Shown here: piece by piece, positions 22,015 to 32,572 of the stretch
How positions within the stretch are numbered: position 1 is the first letter of the stretch
How the letters are laid out: the number at the start of each line of letters is the position of its first letter
Assembly: GCA_015832175.1 (NCBI GenBank)
Contig: WJXW01000019.1
Location: 62,001-126,000, forward strand
Source of the DNA: Paraphaeosphaeria minitans
Taxonomy: Eukaryota > Ascomycota > Dothideomycetes > Pleosporales > Didymosphaeriaceae
DNA: 64,000 nt
Direction of reading: 5' to 3'
Translations under genes and position numbers: made by a program
Notes under the pieces: model-generated
The model's database searches: none
What the model saw: only the letters and a program-made list of their open reading frames with translations
Told to the model about the DNA's origin: nothing

Positions 22015-22986
22015 AAGCGCCAGATCGCCTTCGTAGCTTGAGAGCATTGGTGCATCAGCCGAAAGTTCTCCGGGCTACACTGAGGGATCGGAGTGCTCCG
22101 TTGAGCAGAATCTCATAAGTTGCCGTAGTAGAATGATATGGGTGACAGATCGGGTTGAACTGCCAAGCTACCACCATGAGATGTACGCGTGGCTGAGAAA
22201 CTTCCGCGTAAGCCAGCTTATCGGCTTAGGATGTGGACATCACGCGATCGAGTGCTTCGCATCCGGTCCCTGTTCTCACACATATGGTGTTTCGGGACCT
22301 CCAGTCATCAATGCGGTCCTCCCGTCTGCATGGTCATTGTAGCGTGCGCCACTGGTAAAAAGACAGCGTGCTCGACGCGGATGTTGGCAGTAGCGACCAT
22401 GACGCTGTCGATGACTTCGAGCCTGGCTGGCTTGGCATCATCAAGCTGCAGCCAGAACGATCGAGGCTGACGAGCACTCGCACGTTGCATCTGCTCGAGA
22501 TTTGGGTGACTGGATTGGGACTGCACCGAGACGAGATGGCTGCAGCAGGGCGTGTTCCTGGATGAGTGCGGCAATGCTCGAGCAGGGGAGCCAAAAGGAG
22601 CGCAGTTCCTGGACGCGTGTCTGGGAGAAGCTCCTACGAAAGAGGAGCCCGTCCCACAGCCCGCCATGTGAGTCTAGCTCCTGGGTAAATGCTCAGGTCC
22701 ATGCTTGATGAATCGTGGATGGCGAATAATGTGCATGTGGAACACGACGTCCGTCATGACCACATAATCTAGTTCGACGAGCGATTTCCCTAGCCCAACT
22801 GTATCAGCAAACAACTCTGCGGGCGTACGCTTACATCCATCTAGCTGCTTACTAGACAGAGCTCTAGTGCAGCTTCTTCCACGCCCATAAAGTTGGCCAG
22901 CCATAGCATCCCCAACTAGTCCAGATATCCTGCCACTCACACGCAACATTGGACGCTTGTAGTCTCACCTTAGCCAACGTTGTAAG
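22015..22986. other. Intergenic with one half of a dispersed duplication
   Basis: Positions about 22380-22560 read on the minus strand match about 55650-55790 on the plus strand at roughly three quarters identity (shared core CAGATGCAACGTG, then AGTGCTCGTCAGC). No complete gene is recognised here. Confidence 0.45.
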
Positions 22987-24054
22987 ATGCATTCTTTCCA
23001 AGCCGCCGTGTCATTGGTTCTAGTATACTTCGAGCTGGCTGCTGCGCATTCATGGCTGGAACAGCTGTCGAACATTGCGTCCAATGGCTCTTTCGTGGCA
23101 GGGTACGGTTACCCTCGCGGTTTTGTGGACAAGGGCGCACCCAATTTCGACCAGAATGCTAACGTGTGGCTGGTACCGCCCTTGGAACAGCAGCCGCCAT
23201 TCGTGAGTCACGCAAATCTTCTCTGTCATCCCTCCCAGCGCATTGCGAACCAGACGGCCAGTTACCCTCGCTTACAGACCGTACCTGGCGGGATGGTTGC
23301 TATGCGATATGCAGAGAACGGCCACGCCACGATCCCAGACGGCGGCAGGAACTTGATGGGGAAGCCGGAGAAGGGCGGCACCGTTTTTGTTTTTGGTACG
23401 CAACAGCCGCGGCAGGACGAAGTCCTACTCGACGTGTTGCAATGGACTCGCGATGGCCTCGGTGGTGATCGGCGAGGCTTTCTCCTTGCTTCTCAGAACT
23501 TTGACGACGGGCGATGCTACCAACTCGGGAATGGTGCGGCCCTGGCAAACTCCCGGAAAGAGCAAACACCCAACGCTCTACCGGGACAACCAGGGAGCGA
23601 GCACGAGCTGCTATGCGAGACCGATGTCAGAGTACCGGGCAACGTCCAAGTCGGCAAGCCATACACGATGTACTGGGTGTGGCAGTGGCCGAACACGCCC
23701 AGGAAAGATCCCAACTACCCCAGCGGGAGAGACGAATACTACACCTCTTGCGTCGATGTTGATATTGATAGTGCACTGAGCCTCCAGCCACAACAGCTTG
23801 CGCATCCTATCATTCAGCAAGACCCCATGCCCACAGCCGTGTCAGACTTCCAATCTCGCAGTGCCCTCACGACCGACCCGCTAGTTTTATACTCGGCCTC
23901 TGCGTTCGGCGGGCTAGATGAGCCCTTGAGACTTGCAAGTCATATGGATTGCACTTCCGTTGGTGTTCAGGCTATCAAAGCGACCGAAGTAGCAGCTACC
24001 CCAACTGCTAGTCTGACCAGAGTTGCAATCTTGACTTCTGCCGTTCGTTCGTGA
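22987..24054 (+). CDS. Secreted protein with N-terminal His after signal peptide (DUF7492-like)
   Basis: An intronless frame of 355 codons. The N-terminus is a clear signal peptide ending in AAA, and predicted cleavage exposes HSWLEQL, so the mature protein starts with His. Conserved-looking blocks follow: GYPRGFVDKG, a LLCHPSQR segment, ENGHATIPDGG, MYWVWQWPN and the EYYTSCVDVDID stretch. This order fits a family of fungal extracellular proteins of unknown function (I recall it as DUF7492). An N-terminal His plus internal His residues resembles the copper histidine brace of lytic polysaccharide monooxygenases. Whether this protein binds copper or oxidises polysaccharide cannot be told from sequence. 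The last 60 residues are Ser/Thr/Ala-rich and end in a hydrophobic stretch, without a clear GPI signal. Confidence 0.7.
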   Translation: MHSFQAAVSLVLVYFELAAAHSWLEQLSNIASNGSFVAGYGYPRGFVDKGAPNFDQNANVWLVPPLEQQPPFVSHANLLCHPSQRIANQTASYPRLQTVPGGMVAMRYAENGHATIPDGGRNLMGKPEKGGTVFVFGTQQPRQDEVLLDVLQWTRDGLGGDRRGFLLASQNFDDGRCYQLGNGAALANSRKEQTPNALPGQPGSEHELLCETDVRVPGNVQVGKPYTMYWVWQWPNTPRKDPNYPSGRDEYYTSCVDVDIDSALSLQPQQLAHPIIQQDPMPTAVSDFQSRSALTTDPLVLYSASAFGGLDEPLRLASHMDCTSVGVQAIKATEVAATPTASLTRVAILTSAVRS

Positions 24055-24482
24055 TACATCGGTTGCATTGGAGTAGGGAATTGCGTTTGTTTTACATTTT
24101 TTATTACAGCTCTGCCGATGTACTTAGCAAAAGAATACATTCTAATTAGTGTTCTAACTGAGGATCTAACGTTAGGCCACGGTCCGGAGTCCAGAGCGCT
24201 CCGTAGGCTGACGCTCTTCGGTCTCGACTCGTTATCCAGCATCGCCCTACCAGAAGGATGGGTGGTTGATCCACCCCTGCGACATTTTCTCATCTCAGCT
24301 CAAGCTGAAGACAAGAAGTCCTCGCGTAGACACGGGTATACTTGCATGTCCGTGAACCTGCCACCCCGGCCGGACCCAGCTCGACTTCCTAATTGTCTTG
24401 AATAGCGGGTTATTGCTCTTAAAGGTAACATTGAGCATCGTCAAATTGTTTGATATGCAGCAAGTATAACAAACCCATTAAC
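24055..24482. other. 3' flank, no gene recognised
   Basis: AT-rich terminator-like sequence follows the stop at 24054. One TAACGTTA copy lies at 24167-24174. Confidence 0.4.
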
Positions 24483-24617
24483 GTCCATCCCTCTGTGACG
24501 AAAATTCCGGTGTGCCGGAAACGACCAATCAGCTCGCAAGAATCGTGGTCTTTTCTTTGATCGTAGCGAGCTGATTGGTCAATTCCTCTACACGGGGATT
24601 TCCGTTACGTAGGGACG
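24483..24617. mobile_element. Foldback MITE, ~135 bp
   Basis: The element is almost entirely one imperfect inverted repeat. The left arm starts GTCCATCCCTCTGTGACG and includes GACCAATCAGCTCGC. The right arm ends CGTTACGTAGGGACGGAC and includes GCGAGCTGATTGGTC. The inner 15-bp arm segments are perfectly complementary; a short T-rich loop lies between. There is no coding capacity. Size and structure fit a non-autonomous foldback or Tc1/mariner-type miniature element; no clear target-site duplication could be fixed. Confidence 0.75.
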
Positions 24618-27060
24618 GACTTTACTGCGGATCTGGTCCTCTGCTCTATCTGCTGAACACATATGGATCTGAACCTGTATTTCAATCTATCTTGCGTTCG
24701 CTGTATAGCCGAGAACGCCATACAATTACATCCTGTTGATTTCTGCCTATATCCCACATGTCTGGATATCACATAATTACTCGCCTTTGCTTCGAAATAT
24801 GTATATACGCGTCTCACAGTGGTAGTCAATTAATTCCACCCGTTTTCATTCCATCTCCGGGTGGCAGCATCCTGCCACCGCGTTCTTGAGATGTGTAAAT
24901 TCATTAAAGTCTTTCCGCAGGTGCCTGTACTGTAAGTGCATTTTCTGTGGTGCATCCTTTGTGGCGCTGTCAATGCGATACGCCGCTTGCACGAACTTTA
25001 CCCAATCTCCGTACGGCTTAGTACCGCTCTAGTTCTGGCCATCGCACTGAATGGGTTCCTACTCACCAAGGCTATGATCATCCAGAGCACGCTTAAGCTA
25101 AACATGACGGGGCTCCTGTGAGTGCCAAAAAGTAAGTGGCGTACAAATTCTGGAACAGGAAATAAATGACCGTAGAGCTACGAATCTGTCTACGGTGATT
25201 GTATCACACATATTGTTTCGGTGTGCTGACATCGAAGCACTGCGTTCCTGCGCGGTGGCTTGGGTCATCATAGAACACGAATCTAATCGAGGGCGCAAAG
25301 ATTACTAGCATAGTGTAAGGCCATAAGCACTATGGTAGATCGTACGCTTCATAGTTCACGGCCGTGGGCCATTGTAATCGTGATCACTACTGCTTGTGGT
25401 TCAGCGTAAGTGGGATCTTTGCAGGTAAGGCACAGACTGTGATTTAGCTGAACGCTGGGTTTGCAAATGGATGCATGAGCTCATCAGAGCACGTATGTAC
25501 GTGGCGAGCATCAGCAGTGGCTGGTCAAGCAACTTCTGGGAGCATTGTGAGTAGTTCTGGCACGATAGCAATCCGGCACTTGAGGCGTCCGGCATCAGAG
25601 CTTCTGGCACCTGAATTATCGCAGCACCGATCTGACGTTAGCGTATCTAGAATAGACGCTGGGTTCTTGGCGGACACCTATCCGCACTTCGAGGAACAAC
25701 CAGGAACACGACGTAGATATAGCTCGATCGTTGCTCAAGGGTGGTTCTGGCATGCTAGCTGGCAGAATACGCAATGGTATTGCAGCGCGTGAGCATCTCG
25801 GGCACTAATTACTACTGCAATCGTCACATGGGTCACTTTGGCCAATGACGTCATCGAAAGGTACTCGCGATGTCACCCTTCTTACCGCAGCGTCACCAAG
25901 CGACTCGACGCGAGCAACAAGATCGACAAATGTTTGTGTAGGGCCTTCTGCATCAAGGGTTTTCACGTAAGAGCAATGCATCTGAAGAGTCAATTCATTA
26001 CTAGCGTTACTTGTCTATAGCCCACTCTAGGTTCCGAAGACTACCTATCCTTGCTGTGTCGTTGCGGGTCTGAACCGACGAGAGGCACAACGTCGGACCT
26101 TCTATTTTATTCCGCCCAATGACCTTCTCTTTTACGTGTTGAGCATTTAGATAATCAATGCAAGCTCATCATGACGAGGAAGCAGGAATCGGCAAGATCA
26201 AGGCAGCTACCAGAAATGACCAAAAGACGACTATGGGTTGGCGTGGTGTACGATGATAAGCATTTCAGTCGATCCGAACAGGGTCTTTAGGCTGGGAGAT
26301 TCCATGGATGTTCAATCGCAAATACAAAGTGGCGAAAGGCGTGAGCTTGGCTAGTCATGACGCCCCTGCGGTGTGGAGCGGCGAGGTCTAAGGTAATAAC
26401 GATGGTGACTTGTTCGTACTGTCTGCCGATTGGCCCCTCTCGTCTTAACTGCCTGGGATGTGAGAGTCCTGTGACTCATACGCGAGCCAGGTCTCAGAGA
26501 TCTGCGGATCAACCGAGCAGCTCTGCGCACCTTTCCTGTCAGTGTGACGCGACCTGATGAGGCGGTTGCGTGGGTCATTTCTAGGGTCCAAGGGATAGAT
26601 TGTGCTGAAGATATACCGTGAAAGGATAGTAGGATCGTACGTCAAGCGACGCGTTCCCCTACCAGCAAGCCTTTATATAGCTCTTGAGTGCTTATGCTTA
26701 GGCTGGGCTGATTAGCGGAGTAGGAATGGATGAGGGTGAGCTGTGATAAGCAGAAAAGCCGTGAGGAGACCCCCTTAGCGCTATGGGGATGGTAACTCGA
26801 AGGTGCCATTATCTCCCAGTAGTCTATTCCGACGGCAAGTTGCGATCTGTCAAATCGGCAAAAACAACACTTTCCAATGGTACCGCTTTCCTGATGCAAA
26901 TAAGTTTTCTCAAGATCCCTCAATATTGCAATAGGAGCACATAAACGCGGCTCTGTCGTGCTGTTATGCCATGGGTAACGTTGGGCCCTATGTCCATCCA
27001 CATACCCTAGACATCCCTTGCGATCATGTTGATGTAGTATTGCTGGTGGTTCGGAATCTG
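24618..27060. other. Long gene-free stretch
   Basis: Open frames on both strands are short and lack recognisable domains or convincing splice partners. Nothing supportable found. Confidence 0.4.
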
Positions 27061-27075
27061 CATCGATCTCGCGCC

Positions 27076-27102
27076 AAAAAAAACAAACAAAAAAAAAAAA
27101 AA
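27076..27102 (+). repeat. A-rich tract
   Basis: A run of adenines interrupted by three C residues. It may be the tail of a retroposed sequence or simple slippage; no flanking duplication was identified. Confidence 0.7.
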
Positions 27103-27274
27103 CCAGCGTTCATATGATATAGCGTTAAACGGTACGAGTAGCAAGGTTATCTCCTCGACTTGCTTCATAAGAAGACACGTCGTCCTTCCCCGTAGAGGCT
27201 CCTGCACTTCCACATGCGAAGCATACACCGCCTGTACAATTCCGTGTCGTATCTAGCTGTCACACTAATACACA

Positions 27275-27555
27275 GGCGTTCTGGTACATTTCTGGGGCTC
27301 ACCAGTGATCGCACCAGCCCACAAGGGACTCTCCCTGGTGTACATACACGGCTCAGTCTCCCTAACTGGAAGGGGAGCTGTAGCTTGAAATGGTAGCAAT
27401 ACCCGCGTAGGCAAGAAATGCTTTCTAAGGTAGCGCGTTGGCACTGTAATTACATAGCTTAGCACGTCTTGTATGCCCTTCGGGAGGCGAGATGGCGGAC
27501 TCGATCCCCATCCCATGGACGATAAATGAATACCAACCAACCAACCAACCAGCCC
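27275..27555 (+). mobile_element. LINE-like (non-LTR retrotransposon) 3' end relic
   Basis: The sequence ends GGACGATAAATGAATACC followed by about five CCAA units, a pattern of a terminal simple repeat after a conserved 3' segment (ATGGCGGACTCGATCCC). This is what truncated fungal LINEs usually leave behind. No reverse transcriptase is present here. The call depends on the tail and on remembered similarity of the GGCGGxCTCGATCCCC segment. Confidence 0.4.
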
Positions 27556-28267
27556 ACAACTTGGATCTATTCTCTTACTCCATTACCAATCCCTAAATCG
27601 TTCCCCAGAGCCGAGAGAAAGCAACGATACCCTGTAAGATTAGCACTTCACGTATTTAGTACTATGTTCCACTACAGGTCAACCTGCGTTTGTCAACAGT
27701 CAAAGGTCTCCTCCAACATGCTTCAGTATCCTCTAAGGAGTTATTCAACTAAACTTACGGGCGCTTTTGTAATGACTTTAACATGTAGCATCGCTGGGCC
27801 ATCTCGCGGAACGAGCACCTTCTCGGAGTCAGACTCGGTTGCTGTCGATAAGAACATGAACACAAACTTTGCCGACCAACCAAGTGCTAAGTTAGTCTCA
27901 GTAAAGTCAATGATCACGACCTAACTTATTGAACTTCGAAGAAGCAGGAACGAAGTGTGCTAACGTTACTAAGGATGAAGGTATCGATTGGGAACGGAGG
28001 CGCAAGAACAATCGAATCAGGCCATGCATAAACTTGCACACCTCAGCAGGCAGAAGGCTCACCACGACTTCCCAGCATTGTATTAAGCCTTAAGGTTCAT
28101 GGATATCTCAATACTAAGTAGTTGGAGGAGTCGCAGATGTCTAAAAATAGGGACACCACACGGCTCGTAAAGAAAGACAGGAAATGTTAACGCGTGCACC
28201 AACCTGAAGTTGCTTGGAGTCGAAATACTCCTCATGTCTCTCCGCACACAGGGGCGAATGTTACCTC
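27556..28267. other. Intergenic, no gene recognised
   Basis: One TAACGTTA at 27961-27968. The plus-strand open frame at 27526-27924 runs out of the CCAA repeat and shows no domain. Confidence 0.35.
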
Positions 28268-29044
28268 TCAAACACTGTTCTCAGCACCACGTCCATAACG
28301 AATCAAGAGAGCCGCCACTTCGAGCAATTCTTCTACAGCTCTTTGCTCTATGGCTAGTGTTTCTTTGAGCCTAGTGAGACGTGAGAGACTTGCGCTAATG
28401 AAACTATCGCGAACATCCTCGGGTTGGCTTTCGAGCGAGGACTGCCCACCCACGCCCACAGCCTCAGAAGGGCTTATGAAGGGATTCTGGATAGCAGAGA
28501 TACTCGAGTATACTGAGTACGATGCCGCGCTGGTTTGACACGTTTCCATAAAATTCGGTCTAACGCCATACGGAAGGGTAGAAGGCGCCCATATGGGTGT
28601 GAAGTTTCCTGTGCCATTGGCCCAGTCCTGCGATGTCATTGGCTGCTGGATGCAGGACTGCTGCTGGTAGAGCGCAGACGTATACTGGAGAGAGCTGTTT
28701 GGAGCCAAGGCTGGATCGAGTGGAAACTGGAGCGGAGACAGATAGGAGATTGGCTGTGGTGGCAATCGTGGCGATACTGTACAGTCCACGCGCAATTCCG
28801 GCTTGTCGCGCGATATTCTCATTCTCTTTCTGCTCCGGGGGCTGATAGCACTCAAGGGCGAGAACGAATGCTTCCCTGTACGTGCGGCGAAGTCCATTTG
28901 TATCTCGCCAGGGAAGTGATCCTCCAAGGTAGTTGCAGTGTGCATGTTCATGGAGGTCATGCGAAGCGCCATTGAAAGCCCGGCTGGATGCGCGGAGTGG
29001 TTCGGGAAAAGCAGCACAATGCTGTCTGATGCACGTGTAGGCAT
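28268..29044 (-). CDS. Unrecognised protein, possible C-terminal exon of a regulator
   Basis: An open frame of 258 codons rich in Ser, Pro and Gln, with a basic patch (SPRSRKRMRISRDKPE) that could be a nuclear localisation signal and a C-terminal amphipathic helix (LTRLKETLAIEQRAVEELLE). No family was recognised. The start may be internal: a GT-AG pair just upstream (GTGAGC at about 29064, acceptor near 29029) would make this the last exon of a longer gene. Composition fits an activation-domain-type protein; that is inference. Confidence 0.35.
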   Translation of the reverse strand: MPTRASDSIVLLFPNHSAHPAGLSMALRMTSMNMHTATTLEDHFPGEIQMDFAARTGKHSFSPLSAISPRSRKRMRISRDKPELRVDCTVSPRLPPQPISYLSPLQFPLDPALAPNSSLQYTSALYQQQSCIQQPMTSQDWANGTGNFTPIWAPSTLPYGVRPNFMETCQTSAASYSVYSSISAIQNPFISPSEAVGVGGQSSLESQPEDVRDSFISASLSRLTRLKETLAIEQRAVEELLEVAALLIRYGRGAENSV

Positions 29045-30279
29045 TTATGTACACGAGCTCACCTGCAAGCGCCAGGGAACAGCGTGAGCCATAAGTGAGC
29101 TGCTCGATATCGGCTCAGCTCCATCGCTAGTTTCGGTAACTTCTTGCAGCACGACGAACTCTACCACGACCGTACCATATCTGTGGCTTACCATCGGCGC
29201 CAAAATTAGCATTATCTGAAGACTTACGTGGATGATGAGGATATGCTTGTTCGAGGTGCTGACCTGGTAGCGTGGTAATTTCTTGCTCTGCAGTTTGTCA
29301 CCGCTTTAGATCATTATCATTCTTACGCTACTAGTGCGTGTGCATCTTGCTGTCGCTTATCGCTGCAGGTGAGCGATAAGTCTTCTATCTGTGTGGTAAG
29401 CGTTCATCAATGAGGTATGTAGACAGCTTGTTTTCCTCGACACTGATCGCCTCAGCGCTTGGCATGAGCTTTAGCTCCCCAAAGTCGAGCTCTGGCCATC
29501 AAGGTCCATAGACTTCTGAGCTGACCGCTTCAGATAGGTGAAAATAGTACAGCAGTTCCGTTGCTTCCGGTAGTCTATCAAGCAAGAGAACACACACGCC
29601 CTTGCCATCTTTAGGTGAACATCAATAGGAAAATTGTTCTAGGGAGCGGCTCTTTGGAGCCCTAGCCCTCAATCACAATTAACTTCTACCGAAGTATTTA
29701 CGGACGCGAGTTTTTGTCCTTTAAGGTACTTGATTCGTGAAAGAAGTAAGCTCCAGGGGTACACGTGAGAACGGTACGCCTTTCGATGGAATTGTCCTGC
29801 CTAGGAACGATCACGGCTGAGAGATGCAGGGCTGGCGTGGGAAGAACAATTCGGTTACGTTACCTGCCAGGCCTAAACTAAAGATGAACCGACCGTATCT
29901 GATGAATAGCTCGAGGAACCCAGCAGATGACGTGGGCCATGCGTCGGGATCACGTGATTGTCCATTTCGGACAATGTAACGTTAAACCCGATTCCACATG
30001 TACAGCTCTCATTCTATCGCTAGTGTTCGAGTTCGCTGCAATGATACACCACCCTACTGACCCTCCCTATTCGATGGGCCAAGATGGAATCTGAGCCGTT
30101 GACCGCCTGCATCTGTGCGGGAGACATTCATCTGGAAACAAACAGACGACAGAATAACCTTCTACATTGTTGCGCGATGGAGCCTGTCAGCGTACGAGTA
30201 CGCTTAAATTTGTGGAACATGGAGGGTGAACCATTACGCTCTAGCTATCTACTACTGGTCAAGTCCTGTGTCCGTTGCT
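29045..30279. other. Intergenic, no gene recognised
   Basis: One TAACGTTA at 29977-29984, eleven bases after a GGATCACGTGATTG E-box-like palindrome at 29948. No supported coding region. Confidence 0.4.
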
Positions 30280-31311
30280 TCATCCCCAAAGTGTAGAGAC
30301 ATAGGAATTAGAGTAGCAGCAGAAGTTACCCATATCAAACCTTGTTAGGCGGCTTTTGGTGTTGCCGCACCCGTCCTGTTCAACGTTTCCCGTCAGCATT
30401 TGGTTGCTGCCACGCACTCGCAATGGAGGTGCGATCTCTTTGGATAATGGGGTGATCTTACCTTCGGCTCGCAGCTTAGACACTCGCCCTTTGTCCTGTC
30501 TGGATACGACCTTCTTATTGGCGACCTTGACCTTCCGCCTCGGCCCATCAATCTCCTCATTACGAACAAGCAGGTCCGCTGAAACCAGGCTCACCATCTG
30601 AGCGCCTACACTTTGGATACTCGTGCGTTCACTGCTTCCCCCATCCGAGCACTCACTGAATTCACCTTGGGAAGCAAAGATCGGATCCAGGACCGACCCA
30701 CCGAACCAAGCGTGTTCGTTCGCACCGAGGCTGCCGTGATCATGTATCCAATCTGGGCAGGGCTCGTCTCGCGTCGCGGCATATCCAGTCCACGATACAG
30801 AAGGCATGGGAGATCTCTCTGGCGACCCGATCCATCTCGGAAGGCTTGAAAAGAATGGCTCATCGGCTTGAATAGGATGAGCAGAGACCATGATATGGAT
30901 GAAGAAACAATAAGCTGCATCGGGGGGCGCACATAATGCCGGAAGAGTGATATCTTGCGCCGAATGCAGGGAAACCCCTTGGTGGGTTTGCTCTTGACTA
31001 GGGGTGTGCCTTTCCAGGTCGAATAAGCGGGTTTCATGCCCTGGGGAGGCGCTGGTAGCCTCAGTTGCGTTGGGAAATATCGAGGAAATGGGCAGGTCGC
31101 TCTCCATACTGCGTAGATAGTCCTCAGTGTACGAGATGTAGGGCGTGGAGAGCATGTAGTCTGGTTGGGGGGACCACGTCGTTTCTGCACCCATTTTCTC
31201 TCCGTTTGCGGATCCAGACGAAGCTTCGCTATATAGTTCGTGCTGTATTATCTCAACTATTTTCCAAAGAAATATACCTTCTAAGGCTAGCACAGGGTAA
31301 GCAAGAAACAT
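30280..31311 (-). CDS. Unrecognised protein, acidic/Ser-rich with basic C-terminal cluster
   Basis: An open frame of 343 codons. The first 23 residues (MFLAYPVLALEGIFLWK...) could be a hydrophobic leader, but a GTATAT...ATACAG intron inside them is equally likely, making MGAETTW a more probable internal start. The body is low in recognisable structure; near the C-terminus lies a basic segment (GPRRKVKVANKKVVSRQDKG) that could bind nucleic acid. No family recognised. Confidence 0.3.
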   Translation of the reverse strand: MFLAYPVLALEGIFLWKIVEIIQHELYSEASSGSANGEKMGAETTWSPQPDYMLSTPYISYTEDYLRSMESDLPISSIFPNATEATSASPGHETRLFDLERHTPSQEQTHQGVSLHSAQDITLPALCAPPDAAYCFFIHIMVSAHPIQADEPFFSSLPRWIGSPERSPMPSVSWTGYAATRDEPCPDWIHDHGSLGANEHAWFGGSVLDPIFASQGEFSECSDGGSSERTSIQSVGAQMVSLVSADLLVRNEEIDGPRRKVKVANKKVVSRQDKGRVSKLRAEGKITPLSKEIAPPLRVRGSNQMLTGNVEQDGCGNTKSRLTRFDMGNFCCYSNSYVSTLWG

Positions 31312-32572
31312 CAGCTGCAATCTCTGTTCCGTACCTACCCGGAAAGTTGCGGCTGTGTGATATGCTCTCCATTCTGGTTAGGTGATGGCCATCAGCAATC
31401 ATCACTATGACGGCACCTTACGAATCTATCACATAAGGTCACAAGTCAGCTAAACGCCAAGAAACGCAGTGAACGAGTTTGAAAGACCTCTGCATATGTA
31501 ATTGTCGGTGCTTCCCGCATCACTTCTCATGGCGGGTAAGAAAGCGCTTCTGCGAAGCATCTTGGCAAGACCTTTTTGCTGTTACTCCTGCGTACTGTTG
31601 GAGAATACTCACAATCGCCAAGCATGCTACCGCAATCATCAAAAGGCTATCCAAGTCTAAGAAGCAAGATACGTCGTCCCACACAAAGGTCTCTATAGCC
31701 ATCAAACCCGGTAACCGTTGGTACACAGAAGCTAATCACCGGCGCTATAGCATCTCCATGCTTTATGTACTTTGTTGGGTGCAGTTCTCCGTAAACAGCA
31801 GATGTACAAGCTGAACGTTGCCCGCTGCGGTGCCCGTTCTCGAGATGCTCCTTATCATCGAGTTCGAGGTGAGTGCTCTTAAGCATGCGAACAGCCGGGA
31901 TCAAGCTGCTTACAAGTGGGAAGCGCGTGAAAAGATGCAGCCAAAGCGACTGGATGGCATTCGATCTCGTCGCAGGTTAAAGCAATCGCGAACAGCACCG
32001 ATATTGTCGCCACAACTACGTCTTCGTACTGACACGGCCGAGCTTCAACCTAGCTCCCAGTCCAACACCGAGCACGGCCGACAACACGCATCGCCTGTAC
32101 ACCATAATTCTTTGGAGATAGATGGCTCCACCGAATCGCTACCGGGAAGAAAGAGCGAAGGCCCACGTGGTGTCCGGGGAAGAAGCAGGCAACGGCTTTT
32201 ATGGATGCTAAGAACGCTGACCGCAATCTCTGCGACGTTGGGATATATAGGCAAGCGGTCCATGTGACCGCTGCTACGTTCGTGGTCCATCCTGGATGCA
32301 CACAGAAGGAAGACTCAAGAGACGATTCATGTTCCCATGGAAAGGCAAGGGGTGGGAGTTTTTGACGTTGTTGTTAAAGATCAGATGTCGTTATTAAGAT
32401 GCTACGTGCGGTTACCCGAATACAGATCGCATACTACAGCGCACTCTTAACCTAGCTGCGCAGCGTAACACGTTGTCGCTATGGGATATGCGGGCAGTTT
32501 AAGGCAGAACGAGTGCAAGTTGTATTGTTTTGGTGTGACTTATGGAAGCCGTGAGATGGGTAGGGGAAATAA
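31312..32572. other. Gene-poor stretch
   Basis: A plus-strand frame at 31848-32267 is open and basic (RDQAAYKWEAREKMQPKRLD), but it has no domain, supported start or partner exon. Nothing else seen. Confidence 0.3.

Noticed and set aside
22987..24054. Assignment as a classical AA9/AA11 polysaccharide monooxygenase
   Set aside because: Only the N-terminal His is shared; the conserved blocks of those families are not visible, so only a cautious family-level note is made.
27240..27280. Possible tRNA or other structured RNA near a GTTC-like motif
   Set aside because: No acceptor stem, T-loop GTTCGAATC pairing or A/B box spacing could be found here or elsewhere in the window.
28535..28975. 146-codon plus-strand open frame opposite the 28.3-29.0 kb gene
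   Set aside because: No recognisable domain and Trp/Arg-rich composition typical of an antisense frame.
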